The notes beneath the pieces were generated by a model, which had not been told where the DNA came from, ran no database searches, and saw only the letters and a list, made by a program, of their open reading frames with translations. The position numbers and the translations under genes were made by a program. From NCBI RefSeq assembly GCF_030409605.1, contig NZ_JAUFQG010000004.1, positions 310,001-374,000 of the forward strand: DNA of 64,000 bases, given 5' to 3'. Shown here one piece after another: positions 24,929 through 32,384 of the stretch. How positions within the stretch are numbered: position 1 is the stretch's first letter; the number at the start of each line of letters is the position of its first letter. Origin of the DNA: Simiduia curdlanivorans (GTDB lineage Bacteria > Pseudomonadota > Gammaproteobacteria > Pseudomonadales > Cellvibrionaceae).

Positions 24929-25142
24929 AGCTGCAAGCTGCAAGCTGCAAGCTGCAAGCTGCAAGCTGCAAGCTGCAAGCTGCAAGCTGCAAGCTGCAAG
25001 ACAGGAAGCCTAGTCCGATACTTCTCACCCTACAAGCTTAACGCGTGTAGGGGCGGGCCATCCCGCTTGTAGGGGGCGGCCCCCGCCTTGCAGCTTGTGG
25101 CTTGTGGCTTGTGGCTTGTGGCTTGTGGCTTGTGGCTTGTGG
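24929..25142. repeat. Two opposed heptamer arrays around a 92-bp core
   Basis: About ten copies of AGCTGCA (24929-25000), a core with inverted GC-rich pieces, then about seven copies of GCTTGTG (25093-25142). The two arrays are partly complementary (TGCAAGC against CACAAGC), so a large hairpin is possible. It lies between the convergent uxuB and GntR genes. The frames translated from it are simple repeats, not real genes. Confidence 0.85.
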
Positions 25143-25149
25143 CTAATTA

Positions 25150-25857
25150 TCATTCACTCTCTCTGCCAAAATGCGTCGCTGCAGCGGCGGTGGCATTTTC
25201 GATGTGATTGCGCATGGCGGCGCGGGCTTTTTCTGGGTTGCGCTGTTCTAGCGCTAAAACGATTTTGCGATGATCATCAATGGAAGGATGCACGCCTTCG
25301 CTGCGCAGCCGCTCCATAAATGCCGTACTTAGCTCAGACTGATTTCGCAACTGCCAGAGCCAATCCACAATGCTAATCACCGCGCTGTTTTGCGTGGCCT
25401 CGGCAATTATGCGATGGAATTTCCAATCCGCTTGCTCCGAGGCGTCTGGGCGTTTTTCTTCTTCCTGCATTTCTGCCAGGGTTGTTTTTAGCGCGGTGAT
25501 TTGCTCTTTGCTAATTCTCGCCGCCGCTAGCGCACAAGCCTCGGATTCGACGATAAAGCGAATCTCTAAAATTTCAAAGGGGCCAACACCTTTATCACCT
25601 AACTCCAACTGCGGCTGCTGAATCTGCTTCTTGGTCGCGTAGATACCAGAGCCGGTGCGAATTTCGATAACACCGGAAATTTCCAGCGCAATCATGGCCT
25701 CGCGAATGGTCGGCCGGCTGACGCCGAGTTTATCGGCGAGCACCCGCTCAGAGGGCAGGCGATCACCCGGTTTTATACTACCATCGGCAATTAAGCCGGA
25801 TAACTGTTGGGCGACTTTTAAGTACAAACGCTCAGCTTTTACGGTTTGCAATTCCAC
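25150..25857 (-). CDS. GntR/FadR-family regulator of the uronate locus
   Basis: 235 residues. Winged helix-turn-helix at about 12-75 (LPSERVLADKLGVSRPTIREAMIALEISGVIEIRTGSGIY) and an all-helical FCD ligand domain from about 90. This is the FadR subfamily, which includes UxuR, ExuR and other uronate repressors. Start is GTG 25857 with GGAG about 11 nt upstream. It is divergent from kdgK, with operator site E between them. The best reading is a repressor that releases its operators on binding a uronate pathway intermediate. The operator assignment (sites A-E) rests on motif recurrence and position. Confidence 0.9.
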   Translation of the reverse strand: MELQTVKAERLYLKVAQQLSGLIADGSIKPGDRLPSERVLADKLGVSRPTIREAMIALEISGVIEIRTGSGIYATKKQIQQPQLELGDKGVGPFEILEIRFIVESEACALAAARISKEQITALKTTLAEMQEEEKRPDASEQADWKFHRIIAEATQNSAVISIVDWLWQLRNQSELSTAFMERLRSEGVHPSIDDHRKIVLALEQRNPEKARAAMRNHIENATAAAATHFGRESE

Positions 25858-26000
25858 TGCTTAATGCTCCAGGTCTCATCCGATTAAGGGCGACCATAAA
25901 ATCTGTCTGACCATCAGTCCCCCTGCAGGGTCTTATACTAGCCAATAACCGCGCAATAGAGAAGTATACCCTTGATTTCTCCATCGGCATCGTCTTATTA

Positions 26001-26019
26001 TGGTCAGGTGGCATGACCA
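26001..26019. promoter_or_regulatory. Uronate operator site E (kdgK / regulator)
   Basis: TGGTCAGGTGGCATGACCA lies between the divergent regulator and kdgK genes. A consensus -10, TATAAT, at 26042-26047 places the kdgK -35 against the right edge of the site, so binding would block kdgK and could also autoregulate the regulator. Confidence 0.65.
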
Positions 26020-26041
26020 ATTAAATCATTGGCATTCACTC

Positions 26042-26047
26042 TATAAT
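26042..26047 (+). promoter_or_regulatory. -10 element of the kdgK-TRAP operon
   Basis: TATAAT, 30 nt before the kdgK start. The -35 region is poor (AATTAA at 17-nt spacing). Confidence 0.55.
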
Positions 26048-26076
26048 TTTTACACTGACGGTAGATAGAACAACCT

Positions 26077-26997
26077 ATGCAAAGAATACTTGCCATTGGC
26101 GAATGTATGATCGAGCTCGCACCCGCGGGCAACCAGCAATTTAGCCTCGGCTATGCCGGCGACACACTCAACACCGCCCTGTATTTGGCACGTTTCGGCG
26201 CCCGCGTGGACTATTTTACCGCTCTCGGCACAGATCATTTCAGCAACGCCATGATTGCCCAGTGGCGCGCAGAGGGCCTAGGTACCGAGCACATTTTGCA
26301 AGTGCAAAATCGAACCCCGGGGCTGTACTTGATCGAGACAGACGCCGCCGGCGAGCGCAGTTTTCACTACTGGCGCGACCTTGCACCGGCGCGCGAATTG
26401 TTTGACCTAGCGCCGCAATTGTTAGAAACCTTTGACACCTTCAATATTATTTATCTCAGCGGTATTACTCTCTCGCTCTATTCCGACTCGGCTCGGGCAT
26501 TGCTTTTTAAAGCGCTGGCAGACTATCGCGCTAACGGTGGACGAGTCGCCTTCGATATTAATTATCGGCCGCGCAATTGGATCAACCCCGAGCAGGCGAA
26601 ACACATATTTCACCAAATGATGCAGCGCACCGATATCGCGCTGCCCAGCCTCGACGACGAACAACTCTTGTATGGCGCACACAGCGCAGACCAATGTATC
26701 GACCGCTATCGCGCCGCAGGCGCAACAGAAATTGTTGTCAAACAAGGCGTTGCCGGCAGCAGGCTTTACACCCCTGAAGTGCACACAACAATTCCCGTAC
26801 CCGAAAAAATTTCACCAAAAGATACCACCGCCGCCGGCGACTCGTTCAACGCAGGCTATTTGGCCGCGCGTTTGATACACCAAAGCCCGGAACAATCTGT
26901 GTTACAAGGCAGCCGCTGCGCCGCTCTGGTGATACAACACCCAGGCGCCATAGTGCCGCTTCAAGCGTTCAAGGATGCTTTCCCCCATGCAGAATAA
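26077..26997 (+). CDS. kdgK: 2-dehydro-3-deoxygluconokinase KdgK
   Basis: 306 residues, PfkB/ribokinase fold. It phosphorylates KDG to KDPG with ATP, joining the KduID and UxuAB branches. N-terminal IGECMIELAP and GDTLNTALYLAR are typical of KdgK. The C-terminal DTTAAGDSFNAGYLAA carries the catalytic Asp and anion hole. First gene of a kdgK-dctP-dctQ-dctM operon with overlapping ends. No KDPG aldolase gene is present in the window. Confidence 0.94.
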   Translation: MQRILAIGECMIELAPAGNQQFSLGYAGDTLNTALYLARFGARVDYFTALGTDHFSNAMIAQWRAEGLGTEHILQVQNRTPGLYLIETDAAGERSFHYWRDLAPARELFDLAPQLLETFDTFNIIYLSGITLSLYSDSARALLFKALADYRANGGRVAFDINYRPRNWINPEQAKHIFHQMMQRTDIALPSLDDEQLLYGAHSADQCIDRYRAAGATEIVVKQGVAGSRLYTPEVHTTIPVPEKISPKDTTAAGDSFNAGYLAARLIHQSPEQSVLQGSRCAALVIQHPGAIVPLQAFKDAFPHAE

Positions 26998-27997
26998 AAT
27001 CATTCCACCATTGTGCTTTGTAGTGCTGCTGTTTACTGGCGCCCTGTTTAGCAGCGGTTGCAGTGAAAGCAACGGTGTTACCACCCTAAGCATGGCGCAC
27101 AGTCTCGATACTAAACACCCCGTACATTTAGCCATGAAGCAATTAAGCGAAAGCTTGGAAAAAAATTCGGGCGGCACTCTGCGCTTAGAAATTTACCCTT
27201 CGGGTCAGTTGGGTAGCGAGCGCGAAGTGATTGAGCTGTTACAAATTGGCAGCTTGGCGATGACCAAAGTGTCTGCCAGTTCACTCGAGGCCTTTGTGCC
27301 GTCGATGCAGGTTTTTAGCTTGCCCTATTTATTTAAAGACAATCGTCATTTTTGGCAGGTGCTCAATTCCGATTTAGGTAAAGAACTACTCGAAGCCGGC
27401 ACACCCTACCGCATTCGCGGCCTAGGTTATTACGACGCCGGCAGCCGCAGCTTTTACGCCACCAACGCAGCCATACATTCACCCGCCGATCTTGCCGGTC
27501 AAAAAATTCGCGTCATGAATAGCCAGAGTGCGGTGAATATGGTGCGCGCCATGGGCGGCTCGGCCACGCCGGTTTCCTGGGGCGAGCTGTATACGGCATT
27601 GCAGCAGGGCGTGGTCGACGGCGCGGAAAATAACCCACCCAGTTTTTACCTCTCTAAACACTACGAAGTTGCTAAGTTTTATACCCTAGACGAACACACC
27701 GCCATTCCCGATGTGGTGGTTATTAGCGAGCGAGTGTGGCAGGGCTTGAATGCCCAACAGCAACAGTGGTTAGCCGATGCCATGGCGGCATCGACCCAAT
27801 ACCAACGCGCACTGTGGCAATCGGCAACCGAAGAAGCGCTCGATGCCGTGCGCCTAGCGGGGGTAAAAATTATTCAGCCCGATAAAAAATTATTTCAAGA
27901 CAGCGTGAAAAATTACCTAAGCCAACAGACCTCGCTTAGCCCCCTGATCGAACGCATTCAACAACTCGACTCGGCCGAAGAAAATCATCATGAATAA
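26987..27997 (+). CDS. dctP: TRAP transporter solute-binding lipoprotein (DctP type)
   Basis: About 336 residues, lipobox FSSGCSES, then a DctP-family binding domain: SMAHSLDTKHPVHLAMKQLSE, GQLGSEREVIELLQIG and the family signature region AGQKIRVMNS, where the conserved Arg binds the substrate carboxylate. I prefer ATG 26987 (AAGGA 11 nt upstream), which overlaps kdgK by 11 nt, to the ATG four codons earlier. It captures the substrate for the QM membrane proteins. Context points to hexuronates or unsaturated uronates entering the cytoplasm. Lipid anchoring is less usual than a soluble TRAP receptor. Confidence 0.92.
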   Translation: MQNKIIPPLCFVVLLFTGALFSSGCSESNGVTTLSMAHSLDTKHPVHLAMKQLSESLEKNSGGTLRLEIYPSGQLGSEREVIELLQIGSLAMTKVSASSLEAFVPSMQVFSLPYLFKDNRHFWQVLNSDLGKELLEAGTPYRIRGLGYYDAGSRSFYATNAAIHSPADLAGQKIRVMNSQSAVNMVRAMGGSATPVSWGELYTALQQGVVDGAENNPPSFYLSKHYEVAKFYTLDEHTAIPDVVVISERVWQGLNAQQQQWLADAMAASTQYQRALWQSATEEALDAVRLAGVKIIQPDKKLFQDSVKNYLSQQTSLSPLIERIQQLDSAEENHHE

Positions 27998-28493
27998 ATT
28001 TCAGACATTTTGCCGCACACTCGATACCACGCTCGGGCACCTATTAAGCGGCTTATTAGTCTTTCTTGTGGTGGACGTTAGCTGGCAAGTGCTGACCCGC
28101 TTTTTACTCAGCCAACCAAGTTCTGTGACTGAAGAGTTGGCGCGTTTTCTGTTGATTTGGATTGGTCTTCTCGGCGCGGTGCACGCCTACCGGGCGCGTT
28201 TGCATTTGGGCATTGATCTGTTTACCCGCAAACTCAGCCAACCAGTGCAGGAAAACTTACATCGCCTCGTACATCTAGCCTGTGCCCTTTTCGCCGTGGC
28301 TATTTTTATTATAGGTGGCGGCAATTTGATGTTTATGACTTGGTCTTTAGGCCAGAGTTCACCCTCCTTGGGCCTGCCTATGGCTGCGGTGTACAGCGTT
28401 TTACCTTTGAGTGGCCTATTGATGTGTCTGTATAGCGCCGAAGCCATCCTGTTAGGCGCCAGCGTTGAGCCTACTGAATCACCAGCGGAATAA
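27990..28493 (+). CDS. dctQ: TRAP transporter small permease (DctQ)
   Basis: 167 residues, four predicted membrane spans (LLSGLLVFLVVDVSWQVL, FLLIWIGLLGAVHAYRAR, LACALFAVAIFIIGGGNLMF, VYSVLPLSGLLMCLYSAEAIL). This is the normal DctQ layout. It overlaps dctP by 8 nt and pairs with DctM. Confidence 0.92.
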   Translation: MNKFQTFCRTLDTTLGHLLSGLLVFLVVDVSWQVLTRFLLSQPSSVTEELARFLLIWIGLLGAVHAYRARLHLGIDLFTRKLSQPVQENLHRLVHLACALFAVAIFIIGGGNLMFMTWSLGQSSPSLGLPMAAVYSVLPLSGLLMCLYSAEAILLGASVEPTESPAE

Positions 28494-28501
28494 TCATTAT
28501 C

Positions 28502-29800
28502 ATGGGCTTAACCACACTCTTACTCATTGCCGTCTTTCTCATCCTATTGCTAATTAATGTGCCCATCGCCATTGCCATTGGCTTAGCCACACTCGCGGCA
28601 CTGCTCGCCAGTATCGATGCCTTACCGGCGGTAACAACCATTGCCCAGCGCTTAAGCGCCGGCATCGACAGCTTCGCCTTGCTCGCCATTCCGTTTTTTA
28701 TTTTATCCGGCTATTTAATGGGCCAAGGCGGCATAGCCCGGCGCTTGATTGATTTCGCGCTCGCCATTGTCGGCCGCCTGCCCGGCGGTTTAGCGCTGGT
28801 AAATATTATTGCCTGCGCTTTGTTTGGCGCTATTTCGGGTTCGGCAGTCGCCGCCACTTCGGCCATTGGCGGCTTTATGATTCCCGCCATGAATAAAGAG
28901 GGCTACCCAAAAGCCTTTAACACGGCGGTAACGGTAACGGCGTCTACCACTGGCATGTTGATTCCACCCAGCAATATTTTAATTGTGTATTCCCTCGCTA
29001 GCGGCGGCGTATCCATTGCGGCGCTGTTTATTGCCGGTTATTTGCCCGGCATTTTGGTTGCGCTGCTGTTGATGGCCGCCGCACTTTTTTATGTCAAGCG
29101 CATGGGAATTAAACCGCGCGCCAGCGTCGTGCTGGTGTCTCTATCGCAAGGTTTTTTCGGCGCCATTCCAAGTTTGTTACTGATCTTTTTGGTTATCGGC
29201 GGCATTATTTTAGGCTGGTTCACCCCCACTGAAGCCGGCGCCATTGCCGTACTTTATTCGCTCCTGTTATCGGTGGGCATTTATCGCGAGATTCGCATCA
29301 AAGATTTACCGGAGCTGCTGCGCAAGTCTGTTAACACAACCGCCATTGTGATGCTGCTCATTGGCGCCTCGGCGGCTATGTCTTGGTTGCTGTCTTACGC
29401 CACCATTCCACAACAAATTAGCGCCGCACTATTAAGCGTTACCGACAACGAAACAGTTATTTTGTTGATCATTAACCTGCTCTTGCTGGTTATTGGCACC
29501 TTTATGGATATGACCCCGGCCGTGTTAATTTTCACACCGATCTTGTTGCCTGTGGCCGAAACCCTAGGCATGTCGCCGCTGCATTTCGGCATTATGATGA
29601 TTCTAAATCTTTCCATCGGGCTGTGCACACCGCCGGTAGGCAGTGTGCTCTTTGTCGGCTGCAGTATCGGCAAAACCTCCATTGCCGATATGTTAAAACC
29701 TATGCTGCCGCTTTATATCGCCATGCTGGTGGCGCTCGCGCTGGTCACCTTGGTGCCGGCCATCAGTGAATGGCTGCCAACGCTACTCGGTCTTATTTAA
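28502..29800 (+). CDS. dctM: TRAP transporter large permease (DctM)
   Basis: 432 residues, about 12 membrane spans, the sodium-coupled transport subunit. Family blocks are FFILSGYLMGQGGIARRL, FGAISGSAVAATSAIGGFMIPAM and TGMLIPPSNILIVYSLASGG, with GLCTPPVGSVLFVGCSIG near the end. Last gene of the kdgK operon, followed by a strong terminator. Confidence 0.94.
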   Translation: MGLTTLLLIAVFLILLLINVPIAIAIGLATLAALLASIDALPAVTTIAQRLSAGIDSFALLAIPFFILSGYLMGQGGIARRLIDFALAIVGRLPGGLALVNIIACALFGAISGSAVAATSAIGGFMIPAMNKEGYPKAFNTAVTVTASTTGMLIPPSNILIVYSLASGGVSIAALFIAGYLPGILVALLLMAAALFYVKRMGIKPRASVVLVSLSQGFFGAIPSLLLIFLVIGGIILGWFTPTEAGAIAVLYSLLLSVGIYREIRIKDLPELLRKSVNTTAIVMLLIGASAAMSWLLSYATIPQQISAALLSVTDNETVILLIINLLLLVIGTFMDMTPAVLIFTPILLPVAETLGMSPLHFGIMMILNLSIGLCTPPVGSVLFVGCSIGKTSIADMLKPMLPLYIAMLVALALVTLVPAISEWLPTLLGLI

Positions 29801-29841
29801 GTAAAAAGACGCGCGTACTTCCCCATACCCTTTGCACCTTT

Positions 29842-29878
29842 GCCGGCCTTATCCTCGGATAAGTGCCGGCCTTTTTTT
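29842..29878 (+). terminator. Rho-independent terminator after dctM
   Basis: Long stem: GCCGGC then CTTATCC on the left, GGATAAG then GCCGGC on the right with one bulged T, loop TC. Seven T follow. It ends the kdgK-TRAP operon. Confidence 0.9.
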
Positions 29879-29909
29879 GCCAAGACTAATCGCCTGACCT
29901 TCTGCCTCA

Positions 29910-30881
29910 TTAAAACCGAGTCTGCAACTGCACCGAGCTCACGGTTTCCTGGTAGTTGGCGCTGGCCAAGTTTGACTGATAATCGGCGTAATCAATTTTC
30001 GCCGCCACGCTGACGTTGGCGTTCAAGCCAAGGGTCCATTTCGCCTCCCAATGCTGTTGCCGGTCGGCGCGATTGTCGACCGCTTCGGTTTCGCCCAGGG
30101 CGTTGCTGCTCGGCTCTATCGCAGGGCCTTGATAGTCTCTATCTGAATAGCGCCAACCCAGCTGGGTTTGACTCGCCAAGCCCAAAAAGGTGAACTTGTG
30201 CGACCAGCGCGCGCGCAGGTTCACGCCTTCGTAGCTGTAATTATCCAACTGGGCAACTTCGTCATCGCGATCGACACCAAAACTCACGAAGCTGTTGGCT
30301 TGATTCATAAACCAGTAGATGTCGCCGCCCCAGATTTTACTATCGGCATCGCGCTCGGGCTGATCGGTAAAGCTCTTATTTTGCTGGGTAAATTGGCCGC
30401 GTAGATACACATTTTGGCCGATCAATTTACTGGCGTATAAACGGGTTTGGGCCAACTGTAAAAAATCCTGTTGATCTAAACGCGCCAGCGCAACATCGTG
30501 GCTCACCCCCAGGGTTAGGGCGCTGAAATCGTAACTGACTTCCACATTGCCGCGGCTAACATCCAAATCAAACTCATCGAACTCCGTATAGTGTTTGTGG
30601 TCGTGAAAAATACCGGCGCGCACATTGAGCTTATCTGTTGCCGCCCAGTGGGTTTTAGCGCCAACATTGATAACGCCCGCCCAATCGCCGGTATTGGTGA
30701 CCCTATCCAACTCTTTTACGCTGACGTTGCTATCGTATTCCGCGCCTAAGTCGAGCTGTAAATTTAGACTGGGCGTTTGCGCCTGCACGGGAAGGCTCAA
30801 CAGCAAACTGCCGAGTAGCGCGCCGAAGGCTAAACCCGTTGGCGCATTTTTTGGTTCATATTTTTTGGTTAGCTTGTTCAT
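29910..30881 (-). CDS. Outer-membrane beta-barrel protein, unknown function
   Basis: 323 residues. Signal peptide (FGALLGSLLLSLPVQA), then alternating beta-strand patterns (LNLQLDLGAEYDSNVSV, LNVRAGIFHDHKHY, VYLRGQFTQQNKSF) and a terminal Phe (VQLQTRF), as expected for a BAM-inserted barrel of about 14-16 strands. It resembles the barrel part of surface-assembly and OMP beta-barrel families, but no specific family is recognised. It lies 126 nt downstream of the Ala/Ser-rich secreted protein gene on the same strand. The two may act together at the surface, though a hairpin at 30969-30991 separates them. Confidence 0.75.
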   Translation of the reverse strand: MNKLTKKYEPKNAPTGLAFGALLGSLLLSLPVQAQTPSLNLQLDLGAEYDSNVSVKELDRVTNTGDWAGVINVGAKTHWAATDKLNVRAGIFHDHKHYTEFDEFDLDVSRGNVEVSYDFSALTLGVSHDVALARLDQQDFLQLAQTRLYASKLIGQNVYLRGQFTQQNKSFTDQPERDADSKIWGGDIYWFMNQANSFVSFGVDRDDEVAQLDNYSYEGVNLRARWSHKFTFLGLASQTQLGWRYSDRDYQGPAIEPSSNALGETEAVDNRADRQQHWEAKWTLGLNANVSVAAKIDYADYQSNLASANYQETVSSVQLQTRF

Positions 30882-30968
30882 GGCGACTACCTTTTTAGAA
30901 CATTAAAGGGCTGTAATAAATTGGGTTTAATGAAAAACGCTGACGGCTAATTTTGGTTGCTAAAAGCG

Positions 30969-30991
30969 GGGGCGCCAGCGCTCGGCGCCCC
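30969..30991 (-). terminator. GC-rich hairpin after the Ala/Ser-rich gene
   Basis: GGGGCGCC (30969-30976) and GGCGCCCC (30984-30991) form an 8-bp stem. On the minus strand a short TTTT follows. It may partly terminate the upstream gene and lower expression of the barrel gene. Confidence 0.5.
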
Positions 30992-31007
30992 TAGGGCTAT
31001 GCCTCAG

Positions 31008-32099
31008 TTACAGTTGGCCGGTAATGGCGTCGGTCACCGAGCTGTTCACCGCGGCGGCAACGGCACTGTTAATTTGCTCGTTCACCGATGCGGAGATCTG
31101 GTCGTTAACCGCACCAGACACAGCGCTATCGACGGCGGCCTCAACGGTGCCCTGAACTGCGCCTTCAACTGCACCCTTGGCGACACCGGAAACGTCGCCG
31201 GCGAGGTTCGCTGCAAGCGCCGAGTCAGCCGCCGAGTTAACCCTGCCATCGAGGTTGGCAGCCAAATCCGGGGCCACAGCACCGGTTGCATTGCCCGATG
31301 CATTAGACCTTAGCGCCGATGTCGCTTGCCCAGCTACCTGAGTCGTTTGCTCTGCACCCGCCGCTAGGCCCGTGATTGCCTGCGCCGAGGCATCGCCTTG
31401 GGCTGAGCCATTAGCCGCTGTCGAGCCGGCCGCTTGACCTTGCTGGCTCACACCAGCAACGGATTTTTGCGCGCTCAGGGCGGTGCTTTTGCCCGCTTGG
31501 CCGGAAGCTGCCAGCGCGTTTTCACCGCTGCCTTCAACCGAGCTCATGCCATCAGCCGCACCGCGCGTATCGGGTGCTGGTGTCTTTGGCGCCGTCGCAT
31601 TGGCAAGGGCCGAGCCGGTAGCGTTTGCTACAGCGCTCAGGTTGGTCGAGGCCGATGGATTGACCGAAGACGATGGTGCTGAAAGCCCAGAAGTCGCCGC
31701 TAGGGTCGCCGCTGAGGTTTGCATGAGCGAACCCGATGCGCCGGCAACCAGACCGCTGGTGTTAACGCTGTGCGCTAGGTCGCTGGCGTGGTTTACCGAG
31801 GTTTGCGCCCTGTTGGCAGTGTTGGCCATCAGCGCTTCACCTTTAGGTGCCGACGCTTGCTCAGTTTCCTGAGTGGATTTAGGTGCATCCGCTTTGGCGC
31901 TAGCCTTGGTCTCTGCACCGGCACTGGCCTGGCTTTTGGTCTCGGTGGAGGTTTGGTTTTGCGCACCGGAATGCGCCGTTTGGCTGCTCGCTTCGGCGTT
32001 CACGTTTACCGACGCTTGCACGCCAACATTTGCACTTTGGCTAAAAGCGGCGGTTGAAATCAGGGTGCAGGCGGTAAAAAGTAATGTGTGCTTAAACAT
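31008..32099 (-). CDS. Secreted low-complexity Ala/Ser/Asn-rich protein
   Basis: 363 residues, not recognised. A signal peptide (LLFTACTLISTAAFSQ) is followed by almost pure low complexity: Ala, Ser, Thr, Gly, Gln and Asn make up most of it, with no Cys in the mature part and no Trp. An acidic/polar first part (SQTAHSGAQNQTSTET) leads to a C-terminal third of short repeats (GAVEGAVQGTVEAAVDSAVS, NDQISASVNEQINSAVAA) that look like an amphipathic helix or a small-residue fibre. The reading frame is long, codon use is even and the signal peptide is clear, so it is probably real. It could be an extracellular matrix or fibre-forming protein served by the barrel protein next to it. That is speculation. 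Confidence 0.7.
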   Translation of the reverse strand: MFKHTLLFTACTLISTAAFSQSANVGVQASVNVNAEASSQTAHSGAQNQTSTETKSQASAGAETKASAKADAPKSTQETEQASAPKGEALMANTANRAQTSVNHASDLAHSVNTSGLVAGASGSLMQTSAATLAATSGLSAPSSSVNPSASTNLSAVANATGSALANATAPKTPAPDTRGAADGMSSVEGSGENALAASGQAGKSTALSAQKSVAGVSQQGQAAGSTAANGSAQGDASAQAITGLAAGAEQTTQVAGQATSALRSNASGNATGAVAPDLAANLDGRVNSAADSALAANLAGDVSGVAKGAVEGAVQGTVEAAVDSAVSGAVNDQISASVNEQINSAVAAAVNSSVTDAITGQL

Positions 32100-32242
32100 G
32101 GGTATATCCTTTTTTGGGTTGATTCACTGAGATAACGACACAGCCAGTGTTTTATTCCCAAAAAAAGTAAAACTCTTTTATCAGCCCGGCCTACAACGCC
32201 AGACGCCCACACAAACCCTAAGACTTAGCCCTTTGCCCTTTT

Positions 32243-32298
32243 GCTTGCGGCTTGTGGCTTGTGGCTTGCGGCTTGCGGCTCGCAGCTCGCAGCTCGCA
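32243..32298. repeat. Heptamer array (GCTTGYG/GCTCGCA), eight copies
   Basis: Eight 7-bp units: GCTTGCG, GCTTGTG twice, GCTTGCG twice, GCTCGCA three times. It lies just upstream of the Fur-type site of the siderophore receptor gene. Same period and GCT start as the other two arrays. Confidence 0.85.
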
Positions 32299-32312
32299 GC
32301 GAAAAACCTTAA

Positions 32313-32333
32313 GTACAATCATTCTCATTTAGA
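32313..32333. promoter_or_regulatory. Probable Fur box
   Basis: The minus strand reads AATGAGAATGATTGTAC, close to the AATGATAATCATT-type Fur consensus. It lies about 55 nt upstream of a TonB siderophore-type receptor gene, where iron-Fur repression is expected. Confidence 0.6.
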
Positions 32334-32384
32334 TTTATATTTGGTATCATCGCGCCACTAAATTTGCTGCAACTGGGAATAGCC

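Noticed and set aside
24816..25028. Frame encoding SLQLAAC repeats
   Set aside because: It is the translation of the heptamer DNA array, not a protein gene.
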